A DNA stretch of 64,000 nucleotides from Alloactinosynnema sp. L-07 (GTDB taxonomy: Bacteria; Actinomycetota; Actinomycetes; Mycobacteriales; Pseudonocardiaceae), in NCBI RefSeq assembly GCF_900070365.1, contig NZ_LN850107.1:1116001-1180000 (forward strand). The letters run 5' to 3'. Positions 34,235-42,273 of this stretch are shown in pieces. A program made the position numbers and the translations under genes. How positions within the stretch are numbered: the stretch's first letter is position 1; every line of letters begins with the position of its first letter. The notes under the pieces were generated by a model. The model saw only the letters and a program-made list of their open reading frames with translations, ran no database searches and was not told the origin of the DNA.

Positions 34235-34269
34235 GAGATGGATCGTAAGGCGCCTGACAGACTGTCGGC

Positions 34270-35454
34270 ATGTTGAAGGTCGGCCTCACCGGTGGAATCG
34301 GATCCGGCAAGTCCACTGTGGCCGGTCGGCTGGCCGAGCACGGCGCCTGGGTCATCGATTCGGACAAGATCGCCCGCGAGGTGGTCGAGCCGGGCACCGA
34401 CGGCCTGGTCGAGCTGGCGGCGGCCTTCGGCAAAGGCATCTTGACCACCGACGGAACGCTCGACCGGGCCGGGCTGGCCAAGATCGCGTTCGCCGACGCG
34501 GACTCGCGTGGGCTGCTGAACTCGATCGTGCACCCCAAGATCGGCGCGCGGACCGCGGAGCTGCTCGCCGCCGCGCCCGCCGACGCGGTGGTCGTGCACG
34601 ACATCCCGCTGCTGGTCGAGGGTGGACTCGCGGCCGCCTATCACCTCGTGGTGATCGTGGACGCGCCCGTGGAGGTGCGAGTCCACCGACTGGTGCACTC
34701 GCGTGGACTGGCCGAGGCCGACGCTCGGGCCCGCGTGGCCGCGCAGGCCACCGAGGCGGCCCGCCGCGCGGTGGCGGACGTGTGGCTGGACAACGGCGGC
34801 GCGCAGGACAAGGTGCTGGCCGCGGTCGACGAGCTGTGGGCCGACCGGCTGGTGCGGTTCGAGGCCAACGTCCGGCTGCACCGACACACCCCGCGCGGCG
34901 CTCCTCGGCTGGTCGACGCCGACCCCACATGGCCCGCGCAGGCCGAGCGGGCACTGGCCCGGCTGCGCCTCGCGGCGGGCTCGGTCGCCACGCGGGTCGA
35001 CCACATCGGCTCGACCTCGGTGCTCGGATTGGCGGCCAAGGATGTGCTGGATTTCCAGGTGACGGTGGCGAACCTCGACGACGCCGAGAAACTGGTCGAG
35101 CCGCTGGGCGCGGCGGGCTTCCCGTATCTGCCGGGGTTCGACCAGGACACGCCGTACCCGCTCGGCGGCGACCCGGCGGGCTGGCGCAAGCGCACCCACG
35201 TCGGCGCCGACCCGCTGCGCTGGGCCAACGTGCATGTCCGCGAGCAGGGGTCACCGGGGTGGCGCTATGCCCTGCTGATGCCTGCCTGGCTCCGCGCCGA
35301 CACCGCGGCCCGCGACGAATACGAGCAGGTCAAGCGCGGACTGACGGGCCAGTTCGACGCGATCCCGGCCTACGGCGACGCCAAGGAACCGTGGTTCGCC
35401 CAAGCCCTGCCGCGCGCCGAGACGTGGGCGACCCAGGCTCGCTGGACACCCTAA
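34270..35454 (+). CDS. coaE: Dephospho-CoA kinase fused to GrpB/UPF0157 domain
   Basis: The last enzyme of coenzyme A synthesis, phosphorylating dephospho-CoA. The N-terminal kinase domain (about residues 1-200) has the P-loop GLTGGIGSGKST, the DKIAREVVEPG block and the VHDIPLLVEGGL motif. The C-terminal domain (about 215-390; DHIGSTSVLGLAAKDVLDFQ) is of the GrpB/UPF0157 nucleotidyltransferase-like type. The same fusion is known in mycobacteria (CoaE of about 407 residues). The added domain's role is unclear. The position between rpsA and uvrB is conserved with M. tuberculosis. Confidence 0.95.
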   Translation: MLKVGLTGGIGSGKSTVAGRLAEHGAWVIDSDKIAREVVEPGTDGLVELAAAFGKGILTTDGTLDRAGLAKIAFADADSRGLLNSIVHPKIGARTAELLAAAPADAVVVHDIPLLVEGGLAAAYHLVVIVDAPVEVRVHRLVHSRGLAEADARARVAAQATEAARRAVADVWLDNGGAQDKVLAAVDELWADRLVRFEANVRLHRHTPRGAPRLVDADPTWPAQAERALARLRLAAGSVATRVDHIGSTSVLGLAAKDVLDFQVTVANLDDAEKLVEPLGAAGFPYLPGFDQDTPYPLGGDPAGWRKRTHVGADPLRWANVHVREQGSPGWRYALLMPAWLRADTAARDEYEQVKRGLTGQFDAIPAYGDAKEPWFAQALPRAETWATQARWTP

Positions 35455-35969
35455 TAGGGAGGCCAGACCTCGAAGATGTGCTTGAACGCCAGCCAGGACG
35501 ACAGGTCGTGGCGGACTCGGCTCAGTTCTTCGAGCGTCTTGTGCACCGTGCACAGCGCGAGGTCCGCGTCGCCGACGCGCAGGACGCGGCCCGCGACCGC
35601 GGCGGCGAACTCCTCCGAGCGCACGATCCGGGCCGACGTGCCGCCGGGGGCGGCAAGGCCGAGTAGCAGGTCCGTGGTGCGCCAGTAGCGGCCGTCCCGC
35701 AGGATTCGCACCGCGGTGAGCACGCTCGGGCCGCCGCGCGCGTGCCGGGAGCGGGGTTTCTGCTGGGTGAGGCGGAGATTGTGGTCGGGCAGCAGCCAGG
35801 TGACCTCGGTGTCGGAGAACGGGTCCTCCGGCGTCGGGCACTCCAGCCGCAGGCCCCAGCGCTCGACCTGGCACGTCCCGAGAGTGCGCGACATCCCGGA
35901 CGAGAAGCTTCGTACCGCGGTCACCGTGTCGACGATGTCGACCAGTTGCGGCGTGATGGCGGTGCCCAC
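35451..35969 (-). CDS. DUF402-like protein at the Rv1632c position
   Basis: A 172-residue protein convergent with coaE (four-base overlap). Its C-terminal half (GRYWRTTDLLLGLAA..., then HKTLEELSRVRHDLSSWLAF) lines up by eye with the DUF402 domain of the next gene (PVWRTVDLYLDVLV..., HDAVDGIAYHGYDVDAWL). It is therefore probably a divergent relative. M. tuberculosis has an uncharacterised gene, Rv1632c, in the same coaE-uvrB interval. The start ATG at 35969 lacks a clear Shine-Dalgarno. DUF402 relatives include nucleoside phosphatases, but no activity can be claimed here. Confidence 0.65.
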   Translation of the reverse strand: MGTAITPQLVDIVDTVTAVRSFSSGMSRTLGTCQVERWGLRLECPTPEDPFSDTEVTWLLPDHNLRLTQQKPRSRHARGGPSVLTAVRILRDGRYWRTTDLLLGLAAPGGTSARIVRSEEFAAAVAGRVLRVGDADLALCTVHKTLEELSRVRHDLSSWLAFKHIFEVWPPY

Positions 35970-36112
35970 CGGCCAGAGCGTAGTCGGCCGAGTTCAGGCA
36001 GTGATCATCAGGGTCGATTCGTTATGTCACGAGTCGTGTGCACTTCGATATCTATCAGGGGAATTTTGTCACCGGCGGACTACGCACTGTTGACGAGGCT
36101 GCCGGTTCTCCA

Positions 36113-36676
36113 CTATTGGGTTCGCCAGATCGTGGTGATTCCGAGCGTGCGCAGCCAGGCGTCGACGTCGTAGCCGTGATAGGCGATGCCGTCGACCGCG
36201 TCGTGGGTCCGCTCCAGCGCGCGCTGGGCAGCCGAGCGGTCGATGAGCCGGGCGCCCAGAGCCGCCAGCAGTTCGTCGGTGTCCTCCACGCGCAGGTCGC
36301 GGCCGGTGCGCACGAGCACGTCGAGATACAGGTCGACGGTGCGCCAGACCGGGCCGTCGGTGATGTCGACGACGTCGATGTAGAAGTCGTGGCCCAGGTC
36401 GTAGCCGGGTTTCGCGCGCCACTTCGACACCCGCAGGCCCAACTCGGGCAGTAGCAGCGACTCGAAGTAGGCGATGCGGCGGTGGCTGTCGACCGGGCGG
36501 GCCATCAGCAGGCCGTGGTCGGTGCGCCGGTACTCGTCGACCGCGCGGACGAAGCCCTTCGGGTCGGTGTTCGTCATCGCGGCCAGGTCGAACAGCTCCA
36601 CCTTGGGCGGATGCACCTCGTGGTGGGTGTCGTCGCGACGGGCGATCGGGACGGGCACCGGGAAGTTCGCGGCCAT
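36113..36676 (-). CDS. DUF402 domain protein
   Basis: A 187-residue protein with the actinobacterial DUF402 pattern: HPPKVELFDLAAMTNTDPKG, FVRAVDEYRR, FESLLLPELGLRV, FYIDVVDITDGPVWRTVDLY and DVDAWLRTLGI. The conserved acidic residues (YIDVVDI, YLDV, EDTDELL) would suit metal binding, as in the nucleoside tri- and diphosphatases of this fold. The start at 36676 begins directly at the conserved part; an in-frame ATG eight codons upstream (36700) is possible. It is divergent from the DUF5685-like pair and probably a tandem relative of the preceding gene. Confidence 0.78.
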   Translation of the reverse strand: MAANFPVPVPIARRDDTHHEVHPPKVELFDLAAMTNTDPKGFVRAVDEYRRTDHGLLMARPVDSHRRIAYFESLLLPELGLRVSKWRAKPGYDLGHDFYIDVVDITDGPVWRTVDLYLDVLVRTGRDLRVEDTDELLAALGARLIDRSAAQRALERTHDAVDGIAYHGYDVDAWLRTLGITTIWRTQ

Positions 36677-36804
36677 GTCGCCATCGTGCCTATCGGACAC
36701 GACTTCGCCCAGTGCTTTCCGAGGGTTTTCGCCATCCGAACGGGTGAATCCCGCTAGGCTCCGCGCGCGCCTGGTTCGGTGATCGCGAAGGGACAGTCGA
36801 GTCG

Positions 36805-38010
36805 ATGTTCGGAATCATCCGCCCTTGTCGTCACCGGCTTTCCGCCACGCTGCGTACTTCGTGGATGGCCCACCTTTGTGGACTGTGCCTTGCCTTGCGC
36901 GACGACCACGGGCATCTCGCCCGGACGGTGACGAACTACGACGGCCTGGTGATCTCCGCGCTTGTGGAGGCACAGTCGACCGTCGTCGGCGGTCGCCGGG
37001 TCGCCGGGCCGTGCCCCCTTCGAGGGATGCGCCCGGCGCCGGTCGCGGAGGGTGACGGCGCCCGGCTCGCCGCGGCTGTGTCGCTGGTGCTGGCCTCGGC
37101 CAAGGTGCGCGACCACGTAGGCGACGGCGACGGCGTGTTCCGCCGCGCTCCGGTCGCCGGAGTCGCGCGGCGCATCGCCACCCGCTGGGCCCGGCAGGGC
37201 TCGGCGACGGGGGAGCGGATCGGGTTCTCCACCGCCGTGCTGCTCGACGCCGTGGGCCGCCAGGGTGAGCTGGAATCGGGGCTGGGCCTGGGCGCGTCGG
37301 TGCTGAGTGCGACCGAGCCGACCGAGACCGCGACGGCCGCGGCGTTCGCCCACACCGCCGTGCTGGCGGGCAGGCCGGGGAACGTGGCGCCGCTGAGCGA
37401 GGCGGGTCGGCTCTTCGGCCGGGTCGCGCACCTGCTCGACGCCGTCGAGGACATCGACGCCGACGCCGCCGCGGGCGCCTGGAACCCGCTGACCGCGACC
37501 GGCACCAGCCTTTCCGAGGCTCGGCGACTCTGTGACGACGCCGTGCTCGGGGTCCGGCTGGCGCTCAAGGAAGCCGAGTTCACCGACGCGAAGCTCGTCC
37601 ACCGGCTGCTCGCGCATGAGCTCGACACCGCGGTCGTGCGGACGTTCGGCCACCCGCAGGGCCTGCTCCACGGCCACGGCCAGCCCCCGCAGCCCGGCCA
37701 CCGGCCGCCCCCGCCCGGCTGGCAGCAGCCGCCGCCGGGGTATCAGCCGCCGGGATACCCGCCGCCCGGAATGCCGCCGCACGGCCCGCGCAGAGGCAAG
37801 TCGCGCGGCACGCTGGCGGGCTGCGGCGTCGCCCTGGCGATGTGTGTGACCTGCCAGTACTGCTGCGCCGAGGAGTTCCACGACCCCTGGACCGGCGAGC
37901 CCAGGTCTGGCTGGTGCCGCAACTGCGACTGTTCCTCATGCAGCTGTGCGGACTGCTCGGGCTGCGATAGCTGCTGTTGTGACGGCTGCTGCTGCGATTG
38001 TTCCTGCTGA
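36805..38010 (+). CDS. DUF5685-like protein with proline-rich linker and cysteine-rich tail (copy 1)
   Basis: A 401-residue protein in three parts. Residues 1-290 are helical and Ala-rich with conserved MFGIIRPCRHRL, WMAHLCGLCLALRDDHG and NYDGLVISALVEAQ. A Pro/Gly-rich linker (HRPPPPGWQQPPPGYQPPG) follows. The tail of about 60 residues (from AGCGVALAMCVTCQYCC) contains around 20 cysteines in CxC, CC and CxxC spacing up to the last residue. The tail could bind metals or make disulfides. The tail ATG-free end overlaps the start of a close paralogue (TGATG), so the two are translated together. Function unknown. Confidence 0.8.
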   Translation: MFGIIRPCRHRLSATLRTSWMAHLCGLCLALRDDHGHLARTVTNYDGLVISALVEAQSTVVGGRRVAGPCPLRGMRPAPVAEGDGARLAAAVSLVLASAKVRDHVGDGDGVFRRAPVAGVARRIATRWARQGSATGERIGFSTAVLLDAVGRQGELESGLGLGASVLSATEPTETATAAAFAHTAVLAGRPGNVAPLSEAGRLFGRVAHLLDAVEDIDADAAAGAWNPLTATGTSLSEARRLCDDAVLGVRLALKEAEFTDAKLVHRLLAHELDTAVVRTFGHPQGLLHGHGQPPQPGHRPPPPGWQQPPPGYQPPGYPPPGMPPHGPRRGKSRGTLAGCGVALAMCVTCQYCCAEEFHDPWTGEPRSGWCRNCDCSSCSCADCSGCDSCCCDGCCCDCSC

Positions 38011-39224
38011 TGTTCGGGATCCTGCGGCCCTGCCGCCACCGTCTGCCGGGCGACCTCGCCAAGACCTGGCTTGCCCACCTCTGCGGCCTCTGCCTCGCCC
38101 TGCGTGACGATCACGGCCAGTTCGCCCGCACCGTCACCAATTACGACGGCCTGGTGATCTCCGCGCTGGTCGAGGCCCAGATACCGGCCGCCGCCCGCCG
38201 CACGGCGGGACCATGCGCGCTGCGCGGGATGCGTTCCGCGTCGGTCGCCGAGGGCTCGGGGGCGCGCCTCGCCGCGGCTGTGTCACTGGTGCTGGCTTCG
38301 GCCAAAGTCCGTGATCACGTGGAGGACGGCGACGGCGTCTTCGGCCTGCGGCCCGTGGCGGGCGCGGCCCGCAAGATCGCCGACCGCTGGGCCCGCCAGG
38401 GCGGGGTGACCGGCGCGGACATCGGCTTCCCGACCGCGGTCCTGCTCGACGCGGTCGGGCGTCAGGGTGAACTGGAATCGGGTCTTGGGCTCGGCGCCTC
38501 GGTGCTCACCGCGACCGAGCCGACCGAGACCGCGACGGCCGCCGCGTTCGCCCACACCGCCGTGCTCGCGGGCAAGCCGGGGAACGTCGCGCCCCTGAGC
38601 GAGGCGGGCAGGCTGTTCGGCCGGGTCGCCCATCTCATCGACGCCGTCGAGGACCTGGACGCCGACGCCGCGGCAGGTGCCTGGAATCCGCTGACCGGGA
38701 CCGGCACCACCCTGATCGAGGCACGCAGGCTGTGTGACGACGCCGTGTTCGGTGTCCGGCTCGCCTTGGCCGAGGCCGACCTGCGCGACTCCGCGCTGGT
38801 CCACGCGCTGCTCGTGCACGAACTCGGCGTCGCGGTCGACCGGGCGTTCCGGGTCCACGGGATGTCGGTCCACGACGTCCCGCCCGGCGGCTGGCAGCGC
38901 CCAGGGCCACCCCTGCCCCCGGGCGGCTATCAGCAGTACCGCCCACCCCAGGGCGCCCCTGGGCCGCAGGGCCCGCCACCGCCGCCGCCGCATCGCCACG
39001 GCGGCCACCGCAAGCCCTCCAGCTGCCTGTGCTGGCGCTGGCCGACGCTGGAGATCCCGCCCAAGCGGCGCGGCGTGGTTCTCGGGTGTGTGGCCTGCCT
39101 GTACGAGTGCGGGACCTGCCAGATGTGCTGCCGCGACCCGTATCCGGGGCCGTGGAGCGGCAAGCCCCGCGAGTCGTGCGACTGCGATTGCGACTGCTGC
39201 AGCTGCTGTGACTGTTCCTGCTGA
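38010..39224 (+). CDS. DUF5685-like protein with proline-rich linker and cysteine-rich tail (copy 2)
   Basis: A 404-residue paralogue of the preceding gene, near-identical over most of the first 270 residues (MFGILRPCRHRL, WLAHLCGLCLALRDDHGQFA, NYDGLVISALVEAQ, LESGLGLGASVL). The linker and tail have diverged. The linker is PQGAPGPQGPPPPPPHRHGG, and the tail starts SSCLCWRW, continues CVACLYECGTCQMCC and ends CDCDCDCCSCCDCSC-like. The ATG at 38010 shares a base with the copy 1 stop. It looks like a recent tandem duplication under one promoter with fast-changing tails. Confidence 0.8.
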   Translation: MFGILRPCRHRLPGDLAKTWLAHLCGLCLALRDDHGQFARTVTNYDGLVISALVEAQIPAAARRTAGPCALRGMRSASVAEGSGARLAAAVSLVLASAKVRDHVEDGDGVFGLRPVAGAARKIADRWARQGGVTGADIGFPTAVLLDAVGRQGELESGLGLGASVLTATEPTETATAAAFAHTAVLAGKPGNVAPLSEAGRLFGRVAHLIDAVEDLDADAAAGAWNPLTGTGTTLIEARRLCDDAVFGVRLALAEADLRDSALVHALLVHELGVAVDRAFRVHGMSVHDVPPGGWQRPGPPLPPGGYQQYRPPQGAPGPQGPPPPPPHRHGGHRKPSSCLCWRWPTLEIPPKRRGVVLGCVACLYECGTCQMCCRDPYPGPWSGKPRESCDCDCDCCSCCDCSC

Positions 39225-39254
39225 CCGGTTGACGCGACCTCCGGCGTCGGCGAT

Positions 39255-39270
39255 TATGACGACTGTCATA
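39255..39270 (+). promoter_or_regulatory. Palindromic operator before the molybdopterin oxidoreductase
   Basis: Inverted repeat TATGAC-GACT-GTCATA ends 19 bases before the GTG start at 39290, just upstream of the Shine-Dalgarno GGAGG. The TetR gene that ends this two-gene unit is the obvious candidate to bind it. Confidence 0.55.
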
Positions 39271-39289
39271 GACGCCCCTGGAGGTACCC

Positions 39290-41698
39290 GTGACCGAGTG
39301 GCAAAAGTCCGCCTGCATCCTCTGCGAGTGCAACTGCGGCATCGAGGTGCAGGTCGAGGACCGGTCCCTGGCCAAGATCCGCGGCGACAAGGCCCACCCC
39401 GGCTCCGAGGGCTACACCTGTGAGAAGGCGCTGCGGCTCGACCACTACCAGAGCCGGACCGTCCGCCTGACCAGCCCGTTGCGCCGTACCCCCGACGGCG
39501 AGTACGAGGAGATCAGCTGGGACACCGCGATCGCCGAGATCGCCACCCGGCTCACCGCGATCCGTGACGAGCACGGCGGCGACAAGATCTTCTTCTACGG
39601 TGGCGGCGGCCAGGGCAACCACCTCGGCGCCACCTACAACAAGGCGCTGCAGGGTGCGATCGGCGCGCGGTACCAGTCGAACGCGCTCGCCCAGGAGAAG
39701 ACCGGCGAGATGTACGTCGACGGCAGGCTCTACGGCGGTCACACCAAGGGCGACTTCGAGCACGCCGAGGTCGTGGTGTTCGTCGGCAAGAACCCGTGGC
39801 AGTCGCACAGCTTCCCGCGCGCCCGCCCGGTGCTCAAGGCGCTGGCCGCCGACCCGGAGCGGGCCATGGTCGTCATCGACCCGCGCCGCAGCGAGTCCGC
39901 GGCGATGGCCGACATCCACCTGCAGGTCAGGCCGGGGACCGACGCGTGGTGTCTGGCCGCGCTCGGCGCGATCCTGGTCCAGGAGGACCTGGTCGACCAC
40001 GCGTTCATCGACCGCCACACGTCCGGCGGCGAGACGATCATCGACACCCTGCGGGCGGTGGACGTGGCCGACTACGCGGCCCGCTGTGGGGTCGAGGAAG
40101 CCCTGCTGCGCGAGACCGCGCGGCGCATCGGTGCGGCCAAGAGCGTCTGCACCTATGAGGACCTCGGCATCCAGCAGGCCCCGCACAGCACGCTTTCGTC
40201 CTATCTGAACAAGCTGCTCTGGATCCTGACCGGCAACTTCGCCAAGCCGGGCGCGATGTTCCTGCACTCGTCCTTCGCCCCGCTCGCGGGCGGGGCGCCC
40301 GGTTCCGGCGGATCCCGCAAGCCAAAGAGTGGTCTGGACATGCTCGTCGGCACCGCGAAGGACATGGTGTCGGGCGCGGTGGTCCGGCTGCCCTCGGTCC
40401 TGCCGGACGCGCTCGCGTCCCGGATCGGCGCGGCGCTGAGCCCGCAGGCCGCCAAGGTCGCCCGCGGCGGACCGGGCAAGCCGGGCGGGCCGAGCAGGCG
40501 CACCCCGGTGACCGGCGCGCGGATCATCGCCGGGCTGGTCCCGTGCAACTCCATCGCCGAAGAGATCCTCACCGACCACCCCGACCGATTCCGGGCGATG
40601 TGGATCGACAGCGTCAACCCGGCGCACTCGCTGGCCGACTCGGCGAGCTTCCGCGCGGCCATGCGTTCGCTCGATCTGACCGTCGTCGTCGACATCGCGA
40701 TGACCGAGACGGCCAAGCAGGCCGACTACGTGCTGCCCGCGTCGAGCCAGTTCGAGAAGTGGGAGTGCACGTTCTTCAACGTCGACTTCCCGCGCAACGT
40801 CTTCCACCTGCGCAAACCGGTCATGGCGCCGCTGACGGGCACGCTGTCGGAGCCGGAGATCTACGCCAGGGTGATCCGCGCGCTCGGCGTGGTCGGCGAG
40901 TCCGTGCTCGCGCCGCTGCGCCGCGCCGCGCGCCGCGGGCGCAAGCAGTACGCGGCGGCGTTCTTCCTGACCGTGGGCGCCAACCCCAAGCTCATGCCGC
41001 TGGCGCCGTACCTGCTGCGGGAGACCCTCGGCCCGACACTGCCGGAGGGCGCCGAGGGCACGGCGTCGCTGTGGGGCGCCGCGCAGCTCTGCGCGCTGGC
41101 CAACCCGGCGTCCGTGCGCCGAGCGGGGTTCACCGGATCCGGATTCGAACCAGGGGACAAGCTGTTCGACGCGGTGCTTTGCGGTGAGGGCGTGGTGTTC
41201 ACCCTGGACGACTACGAGCACGCGTGGGACTACGTGCGCAGGCCCGACCAGCGGTTCACCCTCGACATCCCCGAACTGGTCGAGCGGACCCGCGCTCTGG
41301 CCGACGAGCCGAGTTCCTGGGTCACCGAGGAGTTCCCGTTCGTGCTGTCGGCGGGGGAGCGTCGCGCGTTTACCGCGAACACGATCATCCGCGACCCGGG
41401 CTGGCGGCGCCGCGACCGCGACGGCGCGCTGCGGCTGAGCCCGGCCGACGCCGACGGGCTCGGCGTCACCACCGGCGACACCCTGCGCGTGGTCACTGAG
41501 CGCGGGCAGGCCGACGCGGTGGTCGAGGTGTCCGACACGATGCAGGCCGGGCACATCTCGCTGCCCAACGGGCTCGGCCTCGACGGCGGACCGGGCGTGG
41601 CGCCCAACGAGCTGACCTCGCTGCACCACCGCGACTGGCTGGCGGGCACGCCATGGCACAAGTACGTCCCGGCCCGCTTGGAGCGTATCGATGCCTAG
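39290..41698 (+). CDS. Molybdopterin-dependent oxidoreductase with N-terminal 4Fe-4S cluster
   Basis: An 802-residue member of the DMSO-reductase superfamily, closest by eye to formate dehydrogenase or assimilatory nitrate reductase-like proteins. The 4Fe-4S ligands are Cys9, Cys12, Cys16 and Cys44. Mo-bis-MGD binding is suggested by GGGGQGNHLGATYNK, VVVFVGKNPWQSH and WIDSVNPAHSLADS, and by the C-terminal domain LSPADADGLGVTTGDTLRVV. No Tat signal is visible, so it is cytoplasmic. GGAGG lies six bases before the GTG. The 3' end overlaps tetR by eight bases. No electron-transfer partner is adjacent; the substrate is unknown. Confidence 0.88.
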   Translation: MTEWQKSACILCECNCGIEVQVEDRSLAKIRGDKAHPGSEGYTCEKALRLDHYQSRTVRLTSPLRRTPDGEYEEISWDTAIAEIATRLTAIRDEHGGDKIFFYGGGGQGNHLGATYNKALQGAIGARYQSNALAQEKTGEMYVDGRLYGGHTKGDFEHAEVVVFVGKNPWQSHSFPRARPVLKALAADPERAMVVIDPRRSESAAMADIHLQVRPGTDAWCLAALGAILVQEDLVDHAFIDRHTSGGETIIDTLRAVDVADYAARCGVEEALLRETARRIGAAKSVCTYEDLGIQQAPHSTLSSYLNKLLWILTGNFAKPGAMFLHSSFAPLAGGAPGSGGSRKPKSGLDMLVGTAKDMVSGAVVRLPSVLPDALASRIGAALSPQAAKVARGGPGKPGGPSRRTPVTGARIIAGLVPCNSIAEEILTDHPDRFRAMWIDSVNPAHSLADSASFRAAMRSLDLTVVVDIAMTETAKQADYVLPASSQFEKWECTFFNVDFPRNVFHLRKPVMAPLTGTLSEPEIYARVIRALGVVGESVLAPLRRAARRGRKQYAAAFFLTVGANPKLMPLAPYLLRETLGPTLPEGAEGTASLWGAAQLCALANPASVRRAGFTGSGFEPGDKLFDAVLCGEGVVFTLDDYEHAWDYVRRPDQRFTLDIPELVERTRALADEPSSWVTEEFPFVLSAGERRAFTANTIIRDPGWRRRDRDGALRLSPADADGLGVTTGDTLRVVTERGQADAVVEVSDTMQAGHISLPNGLGLDGGPGVAPNELTSLHHRDWLAGTPWHKYVPARLERIDA

Positions 41699-42263
41699 GG
41701 CTCCCCGCGAGGCGATGATCGACAGCGCGGTCACGCTGTTCCGGGTCCGCGGGGTGGCCGACACGTCGCTGCGGGACGTGGTCGAGCACAGCGGGGTCTC
41801 GCGCGGGTCGATCTACCACCATTTCCCCGGCGGCAAAGAAGAGCTGGCGCTTGCCGCGACCGAGCGCGGCGGCACGTTCATCAGCGGGCTGCTGGAGCGG
41901 CTGCTCGACGACGACGCCGAGAAGGCCATCGCCGCGTTCGTCGACTATTGGACGTCGGCGCTCACCGCGGCGGGCTTTCAGGATGGCTGCCCGGTCGCGG
42001 CGGCGGCGCTTTCCTCAGACGAGACCGCCTCGGCGCGCACGGCGGCGGGGGTCGCGTTCGGGCGGTGGGAATCGCTGCTCGCCGAGGCGATCGCTCGGCG
42101 CGGTGTGCCTGCCGCTCGGGCGGCATCGCTGGCGACTTTGGCGATCGCGGGCATCGAGGGCGCGTTGTTGATCTGCCGCGCGCAGGGCAGCACGGAGCCG
42201 CTGGCCAGGGTGGGTGCGGAGCTGCGCAGGCTCGTCGCTGAGAATGTCGGTGGGGCCGCGTAG
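41691..42263 (+). CDS. TetR-family regulator
   Basis: A 190-residue regulator. The HTH ([40 protein letters not shown], residues 8-50) is followed by a ligand domain with [15 protein letters not shown], typical of the YxaF/LmrA-like TetR group. It overlaps the oxidoreductase gene by eight bases and likely autoregulates that operon through the palindrome at 39255-39270. Its stop codon TAG is also the first part of the putative -10 box of uvrB. Confidence 0.88.
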   Translation: MPRAPREAMIDSAVTLFRVRGVADTSLRDVVEHSGVSRGSIYHHFPGGKEELALAATERGGTFISGLLERLLDDDAEKAIAAFVDYWTSALTAAGFQDGCPVAAAALSSDETASARTAAGVAFGRWESLLAEAIARRGVPAARAASLATLAIAGIEGALLICRAQGSTEPLARVGAELRRLVAENVGGAA

Positions 42264-42273
42264 CCTCGTTCGT

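Noticed and set aside
37780..38010. Possible frameshift making the cysteine-rich tail of DUF5685-like copy 1
   Set aside because: Copy 2 has an independent cysteine-rich tail in the same frame relative to its core, so the tails are real.
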